Shown here one piece after another: positions 26,093 through 34,569 of a stretch of 64,000 bases of DNA. Positions within the stretch are counted from its first letter, which is position 1, and each line of letters begins with the position of its first letter. The position numbers were made by a program, and so were the translations under genes. The notes beneath the pieces are model-generated. The model ran no database searches and was not told where the DNA came from. It saw nothing but the letters and a program-made list of their open reading frames with translations. The DNA comes from Sphingobacteriaceae bacterium (GTDB lineage Bacteria > Bacteroidota > Bacteroidia > Sphingobacteriales > Sphingobacteriaceae), in contig JAQSWM010000002.1 of NCBI GenBank assembly GCA_029266635.1, positions 186,001-250,000 of the forward strand, in the 5' to 3' direction.

Positions 26093-27373
26093 ATGAAACG
26101 ACCCATTATATTTCTAGCGCTACTGGCATTTCTTGCAGCTTGCAAAAGTGGCGAAAGCGGGGCCGGTAAAGAGGCGGAAACTGCGGAAGCCGGTCACGAA
26201 GAAGGTGGACATGAGGAAGGGAGCGAAACTGTTGTATCGCTTACCGCAGAACAAATTAAGACCGGGGGAATACTCTTAGGTGCCATCGAAAGCAAAAACC
26301 TTAGAAGCTCGATTAGAGCAAATGGGACTCTCACGGTTCCAGCCCAAAACAAAGCATTCATTACTTCGCTAAGTAGTGGGATTTTGCGGTCCTTAACAAT
26401 TCAGCCCGGAAGCTACGTTCGAAAGGGTCAGGTGGTAGCCACGATTGTTAATCCTGAAGCAACACAGACTCAGCAGGAATTACAAGACGTTAACGCTCAG
26501 ATTAAACTAGAAGAAACCGAACTGAACAGACAGCGAGTATTAGTTGCGGGTGATGCAGCGCCTTTAAAAAATGTACAGAGAGCCCAGGCTGAGCTTACCT
26601 CATTGAGAAGCCGGAGAAATGCTTTGCAAAAGCAACTTAGTGCTATGGGAATATCCCCCGGTTCTGTAAGCAGAGGAAGAATTAGTACGACAATAAATAT
26701 CACTGCTCCGATCAGTGGTACCGTTAGTAACGTGACTGCACAGATAGGATCTCCGATTGACCAAAGTACGCCTGTTGCTGAGATAGTAAATAACTCTCAA
26801 TTGCATCTTGACCTTTTCGTTTACGAAAAAGATCTTCCAAGTCTGCATCAAAATCAAACCATCCACTTCACCCTGACTAATAATCCCGGAAAAGAATATG
26901 ATGCTAAGATTTATTCAATCGGAACCGCTTTTGCAAATGAATCGAAAACCATCCCTGTTCACTCGATTGTGCTTGGAAATCATCCCGAACTGATCGAGGG
27001 AATGAGTATTACTGCTTTAATCAGTATTGGGCAAAGAATGACTACGGCGGTACCTACAGAGGCAATTGTGTCTGAAGAGGGAAAGGATTTCATTTTTGTT
27101 AAAACTACAGCTCCTGAAGAGACCCATAAAGAGGGCGAAAAAGGTTCTCATGTAGGAGAGGAAGAGCATGAAAATGGTGAAAAGCATGAGGAAGAGCACG
27201 GGAAACAAGAAAACCTATATTTTGAGAAAGTCCAGATTGTTAAAGGTGTTTCTGATGTTGGATATACCGAAATCACTGTAATGAAGACCATACCTCCCAA
27301 TTCTGTTGTGATAACAAAGGGAGCATTTTTTGTCCTGGCCAAGATGTCGGGGGGCGGTGGACACGCACACTAA
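26093..27373 (+). CDS. czcB: RND periplasmic adaptor (CzcB-like), His-rich
   Basis: A 426-residue membrane-fusion protein. The lipobox FLAAC puts the mature N-terminus at Cys17. It carries two His/Glu-rich stretches: near the N-terminus (GHEEGGHEEGSE) and at 330-375 (several H-E-E and HE repeats), both likely metal-binding. The lipoyl/barrel segment (PGSYVRKGQVVATIVNPEA), a coiled-coil hairpin with EELNRQ-type heptads, and the beta-barrel domain are in the usual order. It would dock the pump to the fused channel. Confidence 0.92.
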   Translation: MKRPIIFLALLAFLAACKSGESGAGKEAETAEAGHEEGGHEEGSETVVSLTAEQIKTGGILLGAIESKNLRSSIRANGTLTVPAQNKAFITSLSSGILRSLTIQPGSYVRKGQVVATIVNPEATQTQQELQDVNAQIKLEETELNRQRVLVAGDAAPLKNVQRAQAELTSLRSRRNALQKQLSAMGISPGSVSRGRISTTINITAPISGTVSNVTAQIGSPIDQSTPVAEIVNNSQLHLDLFVYEKDLPSLHQNQTIHFTLTNNPGKEYDAKIYSIGTAFANESKTIPVHSIVLGNHPELIEGMSITALISIGQRMTTAVPTEAIVSEEGKDFIFVKTTAPEETHKEGEKGSHVGEEEHENGEKHEEEHGKQENLYFEKVQIVKGVSDVGYTEITVMKTIPPNSVVITKGAFFVLAKMSGGGGHAH

Positions 27374-27383
27374 ATACATAGCC

Positions 27384-27830
27384 ATGAAAAGTAACTTGGA
27401 ACCGTACTTGATCAGCAAAAACATCCAGCCAACCGCTATGCGATTGCTCGTGTTTGATTTTTTGCTTTCTCAAACTTCAGCTATTGCACTAACAGATATA
27501 GAAAAAGGATTAGCGCCGGCTGACCGTATTACCATATATAGGACATTAAAGACCTTTGTAGAAAATGGTCTTATCCATGCTATAGAGGACGGAACGGGCT
27601 CAACCAAATATGCTATTTGTAAAGAGGAATGCACAGCAGAAGGTCATAATGATGTACATGTACACTTTTACTGCAATCAGTGCAAGGAAACCTATTGTCT
27701 GCCCAAGTCCCAAATTCCTGAAGTTAGACTACCGGCAACTTTTAAACTTGAAGAGCTTAGTCTAATAGCAAAGGGTGTTTGTGAGAAATGTCTAAACAAT
27801 GCAATTGAGTTGCATAGCAATAGCGGGTAG
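27384..27830 (+). CDS. Fur-family transcription regulator (Zur-like)
   Basis: A 148-residue Fur-fold repressor. It shows the winged helix with TIYRTLKTFVENGLIH, a regulatory HVHFYCNQC segment, and paired cysteines (CNQC and CEKC) forming a structural Zn site. The start used is ATG 27384; a longer frame from 27330 overlaps the adaptor gene. It is embedded in the metal-efflux operon, and a Fur-type palindrome lies at the operon's promoter (21263), so autogenous metal-responsive control is likely. Zn is favoured over Fe by the context. Confidence 0.87.
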   Translation: MKSNLEPYLISKNIQPTAMRLLVFDFLLSQTSAIALTDIEKGLAPADRITIYRTLKTFVENGLIHAIEDGTGSTKYAICKEECTAEGHNDVHVHFYCNQCKETYCLPKSQIPEVRLPATFKLEELSLIAKGVCEKCLNNAIELHSNSG

Positions 27831-27853
27831 CTTTGTATCGATCATTACGAGTT

Positions 27854-28453
27854 ATGGATTTGACTATCAAATATTTCTGTGCATCGTTCTTTTTAGCCTA
27901 TATCATCGTCGCCTTTGTCTGGCCGACTTTGAGAACATGGAAAAGAACAGGTGTAAAGCCAATCACATTCGGCAATTCCGATTCTGCCCACGACTATATC
28001 GGCAGAGTATTCACAGGTCTCCTGGGCTTAATTGCTGCTGTCATAATCATTTATTGGCATGGAGATTTTTACGACTTTCTATTACCAGCTAGATATATTG
28101 AAATTTTCCATATACAAATGCTGGGGATTGCAATCTGCGCGATTTCATTCTTGTGGACAGTTATCGCACAGTCTCAAATGGGAGATGCTTGGACAATTGG
28201 AATTGACGAAGCTAAAAGCACAGAACTTGTAGTTAAAGGACTTTTCGGGGTATCGAGGAACCCGATTTTCTTAGGAATGATCCTAACGTTGATAGGATTC
28301 TTCTTCCTGATGCCAAACGCCATTACTCTTTTGGTGATGGTTACGGGCTACTTTATGATTCAAATCCAGATTCGTCTCGAAGAGGATTTTTTATTGAAAC
28401 AACACGGTGATCTATATGTGGACTATAAACTAAGAACAAGAAGGCTGTTATGA
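27854..28453 (+). CDS. Isoprenylcysteine-methyltransferase-like membrane protein
   Basis: A 199-residue protein with five hydrophobic segments and the C-terminal motif of the ICMT/phospholipid methyltransferase family (GLFGVSRNPIFLGMIL, later RLEEDFLLKQHGDLY), where the RNP and the E-E cluster bind S-adenosylmethionine. The substrate is unknown. Genes of this family often accompany czc operons in Bacteroidota. The ATG at 27854 was preferred to TTG 27833. The end overlaps the next gene by 4 bp. Confidence 0.78.
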   Translation: MDLTIKYFCASFFLAYIIVAFVWPTLRTWKRTGVKPITFGNSDSAHDYIGRVFTGLLGLIAAVIIIYWHGDFYDFLLPARYIEIFHIQMLGIAICAISFLWTVIAQSQMGDAWTIGIDEAKSTELVVKGLFGVSRNPIFLGMILTLIGFFFLMPNAITLLVMVTGYFMIQIQIRLEEDFLLKQHGDLYVDYKLRTRRLL

Positions 28454-29070
28454 AAACAGATGTCATCATTTCGGGAACTATTTTTATCAGTGTTCTGCAT
28501 GGCGTAATACCGAACCATTGGCTACCCGTTTTGGCTGTCAGCAGAAAAGAAGGATGGTCCTTATATGAAACGATTCAGATTACTTTCATAGCTGGATTGG
28601 CACATGCCATAAGTACAATTTTAATAGGAATTATTGTTGGAACTGTTGGCATAAGGCTATCAGAAAACATAGACCATTTTACCCATATCATCGGTCCTGC
28701 TTTACTTGTTGCCATGGGAATATACTTTTTGTGGAGACATCATACCCATAACCATTTCAAGTTGCGACAAGATGAAATTAAGCGGAGCTCAAAACCAAAG
28801 CTGATTTCCTTACTTATGGTGGCAATGTTCTTATCTCCCTGCCTCGAAATTGAAGCTTATTTCTTAATGGCGGGTACTGTTGGATGGCACATGATCGCTC
28901 TTATGTCGTTCCTGTACCTCTTCATATCCATAGCCGGCATGGTGGTTTGGGTAACTATCGCCTATAAAGGCTTATTAAAATTAAACTGGCATTCTTTAGA
29001 ACATAATGCCGGAATTATAACCGGTCTGACGTTGATTGCTACCGGATGTTTAACATTTTTCAAACATTAA
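28450..29070 (+). CDS. Six-helix membrane protein, NicO/UreH-like metal transporter
   Basis: A 206-residue protein with about six helices and His motifs typical of the nickel/cobalt permease superfamily: HGVIPNHWLP in helix 1, LAHAIST in helix 2, and HHTHNH between helices 3 and 4. The family moves Ni, Co or other divalent metals, or serves as an accessory protein in metal homeostasis. It starts inside the preceding gene (4-bp overlap) and ends 12 bp before the P-type ATPase, so it belongs to this operon. Confidence 0.72.
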   Translation: MKTDVIISGTIFISVLHGVIPNHWLPVLAVSRKEGWSLYETIQITFIAGLAHAISTILIGIIVGTVGIRLSENIDHFTHIIGPALLVAMGIYFLWRHHTHNHFKLRQDEIKRSSKPKLISLLMVAMFLSPCLEIEAYFLMAGTVGWHMIALMSFLYLFISIAGMVVWVTIAYKGLLKLNWHSLEHNAGIITGLTLIATGCLTFFKH

Positions 29071-29082
29071 AATATTACTACT

Positions 29083-31104
29083 ATGAGCAAAGACTGTTGC
29101 GAAAACGATAAAAATGATGGAGGGAAAAACCCAATAAATAAAACGGCTTCTGTTTCAAGCAATGCCGCGAAGGAGCAGCCAAGCCAGGAAGAACATAATC
29201 ACGATGATGGGCATGATCATGGGCATGACCCAGTAGTTGGGGCAGAGAAGCCAGCTTGGCTTGAGCATTGGGATTTACTTTTATCCCTTCTTATCCTAAT
29301 ATCTTTATTGGTTCTTGAATACGCTTTTAATATAGAATTGGAAAACCCGCTTTCACTGATAGTGAATGTTGTCGCCTATCTCCTTGCAGGATGGAATGTT
29401 TTAGGAATGGCGTTTCGTAAGGCGAAGCGTGGTGATATCTTCAACGAGTTTGTGTTGATGAGTGTAGCTACACTTGGTGCATTTTATATCGGAGAATATT
29501 CGGAAGGTGTTGCGGTGATGGTGTTCTATTCAATAGGGGAATGGTTCCAGGACTCTGCCGTAAGGAGAGCTAAAGCAAGTATCAAAGCTCTTTTAGATAT
29601 TCGCCCTGACGAAGTTACAGTCCATAGAAACGGAACCACACAGGTAATTAAGCCATCCGAGATCCAATTGGGAGAAAATATCCAGATAAAGCCGGGTGAG
29701 AAAGTAGCCCTGGATGGTGAGTTGTTATCTGATAGTTCATCGTTTAATACTGCTGCCTTAACAGGAGAAAGTAAGCCCGATACGAAATATAAAGGAGAGC
29801 AAATTTTGGCGGGAATGATCAACTTGAATACGGTGTCGGAAGTAAAGGTGACGGCTTTATTTAAAGATAGTAAGCTGAGCAAGATTCTAGAAATGGTGCA
29901 GGATGCTACCGCCCGAAAATCTCAAACCCAGTTATTCATTTCAAGGTTTGCTAAGGTATATACGCCAATAGTTTTCTTTCTTGCTCTTGCACTTGTAGTT
30001 CTTCCGTACTTTTTTGTCAGCGATTATGACTTTAATGATTGGCTGTATAGGGGATTAGTGTTTCTTGTGATTAGCTGTCCCTGCGCCTTAGTGGTATCCA
30101 TTCCTTTGGGTTATTTCGGAGGGATAGGTTTAGCCTCGAGGAACGGAATACTCTTCAAAGGTGGAAATTTTCTTGACGTGATGACAAAAGTCAATGCAGT
30201 TGTAATGGACAAGACGGGAACTCTTACCAAGGGTGTTTTCAAAGTCCAGCAAGTTGTTGCTGAGGGTTTGGATGAAAAGGAATTAGTAAGATTAACAGCG
30301 GCCTTAGAAAAGAACTCAACACACCCGGTTGGAAAAGCGGTGGTGGAATATGCTGGTGAACTTACAGGTAATACAACTGCCACAAATGTGGAAGAGATTG
30401 CTGGACATGGTTTAAAGGGCACAGTCGATGGAAGAGAAATTCTCGCGGGAAACTTGAAGCTCATGAAGAAGTTCAACGTTTCTTATCCTCAAGAAGTTGA
30501 AGGTATAGTTTATACCATAGTGGTTGTAGCTGTCAATAATAAGTATGCTGGCTACATAACGATTGCCGACGAAATTAAAGAAGACGCTTCTGAAGCAATT
30601 AAGGAAATGCACGCCCTAAATATCAAAACGGTGATGCTTTCCGGTGATAAACGGAGCGTAGTAGATGAAGTTGCTCGGCAACTAGCAATTGATGAGGCAT
30701 TCGGGGACTTATTACCTGAAGGAAAAGTCGAAAAGGTGCAGCAACTCAAAGACCAGGGATTACATATCGCGTTTGTTGGGGACGGAGTAAATGACGCTCC
30801 GGTAGTAGCCTTAGCCGATGCTGGAATTGCGATGGGTGGTTTAGGAAGTGATGCTACTATTGAAACCGCGGACGTTGTGATACAAAATGATCAACCATCT
30901 AAAATCGTTTCAGCGATAAAGGCGGGTAAAATCACCAGAAATATAGTTTGGCAAAATATCATCATGGCGATGGTAGTGAAGCTGATAGTCCTTGGTTTGG
31001 GTGCCGGAGGTGTAGCAAGTCTTTGGGAAGCTGTTATCGCCGATGTTGGGGTTGCTTTGTTGGCGATTCTTAACGCCGTTAGAATACAAAGAATGAAAGT
31101 TTAA
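29083..31104 (+). CDS. zntA-like: P1B-type heavy-metal-exporting ATPase (ZntA/CadA-like)
   Basis: A 673-residue ATPase for metal export across the inner membrane. Landmarks: an N-terminal His-rich tail (HDDGHDHGHDP) in place of a CxxC metal-binding domain, TGES in the actuator domain, the ion-binding CPC (SCPCALV, about 331-337), the phosphorylated Asp in DKTGTLTKG (about 376), the nucleotide-binding HPVG motif, and GDGVNDAP (about 566). CPC together with the His-rich N-terminus suits Zn, Cd or Pb. It would hand cytosolic metal to the periplasm for the RND pump. Confidence 0.93.
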   Translation: MSKDCCENDKNDGGKNPINKTASVSSNAAKEQPSQEEHNHDDGHDHGHDPVVGAEKPAWLEHWDLLLSLLILISLLVLEYAFNIELENPLSLIVNVVAYLLAGWNVLGMAFRKAKRGDIFNEFVLMSVATLGAFYIGEYSEGVAVMVFYSIGEWFQDSAVRRAKASIKALLDIRPDEVTVHRNGTTQVIKPSEIQLGENIQIKPGEKVALDGELLSDSSSFNTAALTGESKPDTKYKGEQILAGMINLNTVSEVKVTALFKDSKLSKILEMVQDATARKSQTQLFISRFAKVYTPIVFFLALALVVLPYFFVSDYDFNDWLYRGLVFLVISCPCALVVSIPLGYFGGIGLASRNGILFKGGNFLDVMTKVNAVVMDKTGTLTKGVFKVQQVVAEGLDEKELVRLTAALEKNSTHPVGKAVVEYAGELTGNTTATNVEEIAGHGLKGTVDGREILAGNLKLMKKFNVSYPQEVEGIVYTIVVVAVNNKYAGYITIADEIKEDASEAIKEMHALNIKTVMLSGDKRSVVDEVARQLAIDEAFGDLLPEGKVEKVQQLKDQGLHIAFVGDGVNDAPVVALADAGIAMGGLGSDATIETADVVIQNDQPSKIVSAIKAGKITRNIVWQNIIMAMVVKLIVLGLGAGGVASLWEAVIADVGVALLAILNAVRIQRMKV

Positions 31105-31122
31105 TATGTTAAAAGTATATCC

Positions 31123-31695
31123 ATGAAAAATAGAGCTATTGATATTATTGCTGCTTTCCTGTTCACAACAGCAGTTTTGAGCTTCGGCTATATGTCTTTT
31201 GGTATATGGCCAACGATGATCTTTATGTCTGGCTTCCTAGGAGGGTTTATTCTTTGGCTGATAGTTCCAGTGAAAACCTCATTTCAATCGATTAAAATCC
31301 CATTTTGGGTGACTTTCCTTTTGTTTATGGTGCATCGTGTCGAAGAGAAAGTATCCGGATTCTTCGCAGCTCTGTCAGATATCACTGATGTACCAACACC
31401 TGATATTATATCGGTACCAGTGATACTACTGGTACTAACTTCAGTTGGTGCGTGGTTTTTTGTTCCTTACCTGATGAAACGTAAACAGGCATTCGGCTAC
31501 TATCTGGCCTGGACATTTTTCTGCGCTATGGGAATAACGGAACTTGCTCATTTTGTGTTTCCGCTGTTTCTAGACGAGCCATATGGTTACTTTCCAGGGA
31601 TGGTGAGTGTGTTGGTACTAGCTCCTGCAGCTTGGTGGGGTATTGCACGATTTATCAAGAAAAGTGATGTTCGTGCAGCCGCTGACTTTGAATAA
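31123..31695 (+). CDS. HXXEE-domain membrane protein
   Basis: A 190-residue protein with five hydrophobic segments. The family-naming HxxEE motif appears as HRVEE at about residues 66-70, before ...KVSGFF. The function of the family is unknown; acidic and His residues within a membrane region suggest metal or proton binding. It lies 18 bp after the P-type ATPase and is probably the last gene of the operon. Confidence 0.72.
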   Translation: MKNRAIDIIAAFLFTTAVLSFGYMSFGIWPTMIFMSGFLGGFILWLIVPVKTSFQSIKIPFWVTFLLFMVHRVEEKVSGFFAALSDITDVPTPDIISVPVILLVLTSVGAWFFVPYLMKRKQAFGYYLAWTFFCAMGITELAHFVFPLFLDEPYGYFPGMVSVLVLAPAAWWGIARFIKKSDVRAAADFE

Positions 31696-31784
31696 TGAAT
31701 AGTAGAAAGCCATTATAACCATCTAGAACAATTCAAACCATTCACTGTCTAAAAGCTATGAAGATGAAGATACCATTTAACTTT

Positions 31785-32117
31785 CTAAACATTGCGAGGC
31801 GCGTAAATGATTATACAGGCTCCAATTAAAGCAATTGTTGCCCCTATGATATCATACTTATCAGGTTTGAATCCATCTACTTTCCATGCCCATAACAGAG
31901 CGAGAACAATGAAGATACCTCCATAGGTAGCGTATACACGCCCGAAATTGGCAGTTTGCCAGGTGGCTATTACCCCATACAGTGTGAGAATTATTCCACC
32001 CAGCAAACCATACCATAAAGGTTTATCTTCTTTGAGCCATAGCCAAACGAGATACCCTCCTCCAATTTCACATAGACCTGCTAAAATGAAGACTGCTAAT
32101 GATTTTATAATTTCCAT
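31785..32117 (-). CDS. YnfA/UPF0060-family small membrane protein
   Basis: A 110-residue protein with four helices and the YnfA signature: LAGLCEIGGGYLVW, YGVIATWQTANFGRVYATYGG and DIIGATIALIGACIIIY. The family is related to small multidrug transporters; a role in efflux is likely but the substrate is unknown. It ends the small minus-strand operon controlled from the MerR promoter. A sub-60-codon frame overlapping it on the plus strand (31757) is dismissed. Confidence 0.88.
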   Translation of the reverse strand: MEIIKSLAVFILAGLCEIGGGYLVWLWLKEDKPLWYGLLGGIILTLYGVIATWQTANFGRVYATYGGIFIVLALLWAWKVDGFKPDKYDIIGATIALIGACIIIYAPRNV

Positions 32118-32141
32118 ATCCGCGGTAAAGGTAATGGAAGA

Positions 32142-32432
32142 TTATAAATCTAATTCTGAGTACATGAATTCTTTTGCCCCCGGCTCCCCGGTAACTTTCA
32201 ATGTTACGTTATCCAAGCCGACCTGGACTTGAAAGTCGAAAAAAGGGCAACATTGGCGCTCTGTTTTTATGAATTCAAATACCATATCTAGATTTTCATT
32301 GCCCAGAAATCTATATGAGAACCCATGTTCGAGTTCTCTTCTTTCAACGACCTTACTTTTCAGCTCCCTAATAATGGTGGCTTTTCTTTTCTGTAGTTCA
32401 GGGCTTGTAAGCTGACACGCAAATGTTTTCAT
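32142..32432 (-). CDS. Small protein of unknown function in the MerR operon
   Basis: A 96-residue soluble protein. It has a helical, basic middle (RKATIIRELKSKVVERRELE), an FLGNENLD segment, and RQCCPFFDFQV with a paired cysteine that might bind metal. No family name can be given. Its place between a small CC-containing membrane protein and YnfA, under MerR control, suggests a part in metal or metalloid resistance. The gene ends 24 bp before ynfA begins. Confidence 0.7.
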   Translation of the reverse strand: MKTFACQLTSPELQKRKATIIRELKSKVVERRELEHGFSYRFLGNENLDMVFEFIKTERQCCPFFDFQVQVGLDNVTLKVTGEPGAKEFMYSELDL

Positions 32433-32437
32433 AACGG

Positions 32438-32698
32438 CTAATAGTTCTTTGATGTTTGTTGTTTACAACTACAGTCTGCAGAGCAGGAAGGACTCGTTTC
32501 GCTTTTTTTTAATCTTGAGTAAAAAAATAGAATAACAGCTGCTCCGATTAGGATAATCCCAATTTTTTCAAGGTAGAAAGCTACAGCTGTAAACGCAGCT
32601 ATTCCTATAGACATGCCTAAAAGAGGCAGGGAGCAGCATAATACACAAAGACCAATACCGGTCAGACCAATTTTCTTTACAATAGAATCTTTATTCAT
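32438..32698 (-). CDS. Small metal-transport-like membrane protein (MerT/MerC-like)
   Basis: An 86-residue protein with two hydrophobic segments. The first contains LCVLCCSLPLLG, whose vicinal cysteine pair followed by Pro recalls the Hg-binding helix of MerT/MerC. The tail CSADCSCKQQ gives a second cysteine cluster. It would carry a thiophilic metal, perhaps Hg or As(III), into the cell. No merA is seen, so the substrate is open. Directly behind the MerR-type operator. Confidence 0.72.
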   Translation of the reverse strand: MNKDSIVKKIGLTGIGLCVLCCSLPLLGMSIGIAAFTAVAFYLEKIGIILIGAAVILFFYSRLKKSETSPSCSADCSCKQQTSKNY

Positions 32699-32725
32699 TT
32701 GATTGCTTATTTAGTTTATTAATAG

Positions 32726-32759
32726 CAAATTTAAACAATGGAGTATACTCCACTGTCAA
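32726..32759 (-). promoter_or_regulatory. MerR-type operator/promoter for the minus-strand operon
   Basis: Read on the minus strand: TTGACA, then a 19-bp spacer containing the palindrome GGAGTATACTCC (32740-32751), then TTAAAT. The box TAAATTTG (32733-32726) fits the Bacteroidota -7 consensus. The overlong spacer with a dyad is the hallmark of MerR-regulated promoters, and a MerR gene starts 20 bp away in the other direction. Confidence 0.8.
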
Positions 32760-32778
32760 GAGCACAAAAGCAGAATTT

Positions 32779-33177
32779 ATGCTAATAGGAGAATTATCTG
32801 AAAAAACTGGGTTTACAAGGGATACGATCCGGTTTTATGAAAAGCAAGGATTAATTTCTGTTGGAAGAAAAGAACGAAGAGAGAATAATTACAAGGAGTA
32901 TTCGTCCGACACACTAAAGCGATTACTCACTATTAAAGTAATTAAAAGCTTCGGATTTACCCTGAATGAGACGGCTGAGTTTTTAGAACTCATAGAAAAT
33001 AACCGGGCTTCTTGTGACAATGTTGCTAACAAAGCAGAGGAAAAGGTGAAGCTTATAGAGGCGAAGATTAAGGAACTTCAATCACTTAAAGAACTGTTGG
33101 TTGACAGCGTTAGCCAGTGTCAGACTTGTTGCTCTCCGGGTTCATCTGAAAATTGTGCTCTTTTAGAAGTGAGGTGA
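32779..33177 (+). CDS. MerR-family transcription regulator
   Basis: A 132-residue regulator. It has the N-terminal MerR helix-turn-helix (MLIGELSEKTGFTRDTIRFYEKQGL), then RRENNYKEYSSDTLKRL, a dimerisation helix (about 77-110), and a C-terminal cysteine pair in CQTCCSPGSS that probably binds the inducer metal. Divergent from the small MerT-like operon, whose operator it should twist on metal binding. The Cys-rich end suggests a thiophilic metal rather than an organic inducer. Confidence 0.9.
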   Translation: MLIGELSEKTGFTRDTIRFYEKQGLISVGRKERRENNYKEYSSDTLKRLLTIKVIKSFGFTLNETAEFLELIENNRASCDNVANKAEEKVKLIEAKIKELQSLKELLVDSVSQCQTCCSPGSSENCALLEVR

Positions 33178-33336
33178 AAGGTACTGCTATTTCGTGAACG
33201 CAATCTTCAATTCATGAATCCACTTTCAATCTACTATGCTTCCTCTCTTGGGTAGCATTCGAAAATTTTAACCTTTTGAACCTGTGTCGCCTTTAATACA
33301 AAGACCTTTAGTAATTTCCTCCTTAAAAACCTTCGT

Positions 33337-34005
33337 TTATCCCGGATATTTGCTCCCGAACATGTCTTTATTATAGAGTGCAAAATTTTCGTTGAGCTTA
33401 GCAAAAACTTCCTTTTGATCCTCACGTAGCATCTCCTCTGAAATTATAGTTTTCATAACGTTTATATTACCTTGCTTTTCACCGAAACAGAAACCTTCAG
33501 AATTTACACATACAAAACTTATGTTAGCGTCTCCGGCTTCAAAAAAGTTATATACGCCTTCGCTTTTTGCATCTGTTGGAGCTGCTACAAAACCCCAGGC
33601 ATTTCTAAAGAAATATTGTCTGATTATGTCATCGTTTGAAGACTTCATATCTTTTACTATTCGTTCTCTGTATCTTTTAAAAAAATGAGGTGGATGGATA
33701 GTTGTCAAGTTCATACCTATAGCTAATGCGGCAGCATATTTTCCCTCTGGACGATTATAAATACCGCAAATATTAATAAGCGGTTTTTCCCGATCACTTC
33801 TTTTTGCTGCATATAAAGTAACTACAAAAAGGTTTTTCTTCTCTCTTGTGAGGCAATCATAGGAGTGGGTAAACGGATACCGACTCGCTTTTAATACCTT
33901 TCTCTTAAAATCTTTGTGACAGTAGTCGATTTTACTTTTCAGCGTACGTACATCACTATCGAGTTCTTTATGAATTTCATATAAAGTCATTGAAGGAACT
34001 ATCAT
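33337..34005 (-). CDS. Unrecognised protein (222 residues)
   Basis: I do not recognise this gene. It is soluble, basic and without signal or membrane segment. It begins with a helical stretch (IHKELDSDVRTLKSKI). Notable segments are THSYDCLTREKKNLFVVTLY, TTIHPPHFFKRYRERIV (a His/Arg-rich patch that could be catalytic or nucleic-acid-binding), and NISFVCVNSEGFCFG. It lies downstream of another unknown gene on the same strand, between the metal cargo and the transfer operon. Confidence 0.7.
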   Translation of the reverse strand: MIVPSMTLYEIHKELDSDVRTLKSKIDYCHKDFKRKVLKASRYPFTHSYDCLTREKKNLFVVTLYAAKRSDREKPLINICGIYNRPEGKYAAALAIGMNLTTIHPPHFFKRYRERIVKDMKSSNDDIIRQYFFRNAWGFVAAPTDAKSEGVYNFFEAGDANISFVCVNSEGFCFGEKQGNINVMKTIISEEMLREDQKEVFAKLNENFALYNKDMFGSKYPG

Positions 34006-34113
34006 AACAATATTATTTTAATAAATGAGCTGGTGGGCAATGGTAAGATATGCCTGAATAGTAATTACTTAATTCATCTGTCTATGTTTAGGCAATTGGT
34101 TTTGCCTTGCATG

Positions 34114-34569
34114 TTATCGACTTCGGTTAAGGCGATAGTCACCAAAGGGGTTTTCGTGTTCGTCGACCTCGGCAAAAACTTGAGTGAAAATTTCTAGCTT
34201 AGTTTCTGCGTCAAAAGTTGTGTTATTGTCCCGTTCTGCACCTAGGATGTAGAATTCCCAATCTTCTGCACTAATCTTATGCATATTATCAAACAGAAGT
34301 TTCGCAAGTTCCAACTCCTCGGTTGAAGCCTTCGACAGGTCTGTCCATTTATAATATCCAGCAAGTTTAGCGATGAGATGCTGTGCCTTCATTAGGCTAA
34401 AATTATCTTCATCGACGTCGAAATCTAAGAAAAGACCATCAATATCAAAATACCTTGGATTGTACTGGTAACGATAGTCGTTCACCTCAGTATCAAAATA
34501 AGAGGTTTGAGTTTTGTAATCTTTGTGGAGATTTTTAGCTTGTAGCTTAAAGAAGTCGATCGGTGTCAT
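34114..34569 (-). CDS. Unrecognised acidic protein (151 residues)
   Basis: I do not recognise this gene. It is acidic and probably all-helical, with FFKLQAKNLHKDYKTQ at the start, aromatic-rich DIDGLFLDFDVDEDNFSLMK, and ELAKLLFDNMHKISAEDWEFY. It precedes the 222-residue gene on the same strand with a 108-bp gap. An acidic/basic pair of this kind could be a toxin-antitoxin or inhibitor pair, but nothing in the sequence proves it. Confidence 0.7.
   Translation of the reverse strand: MTPIDFFKLQAKNLHKDYKTQTSYFDTEVNDYRYQYNPRYFDIDGLFLDFDVDEDNFSLMKAQHLIAKLAGYYKWTDLSKASTEELELAKLLFDNMHKISAEDWEFYILGAERDNNTTFDAETKLEIFTQVFAEVDEHENPFGDYRLNRSR

Noticed and set aside
31757-31830. Short frame MKMKIPFNFL... 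on the plus strand
   Set aside because: Overlaps the 3' end of the YnfA gene on the other strand and is only about 23 codons long.
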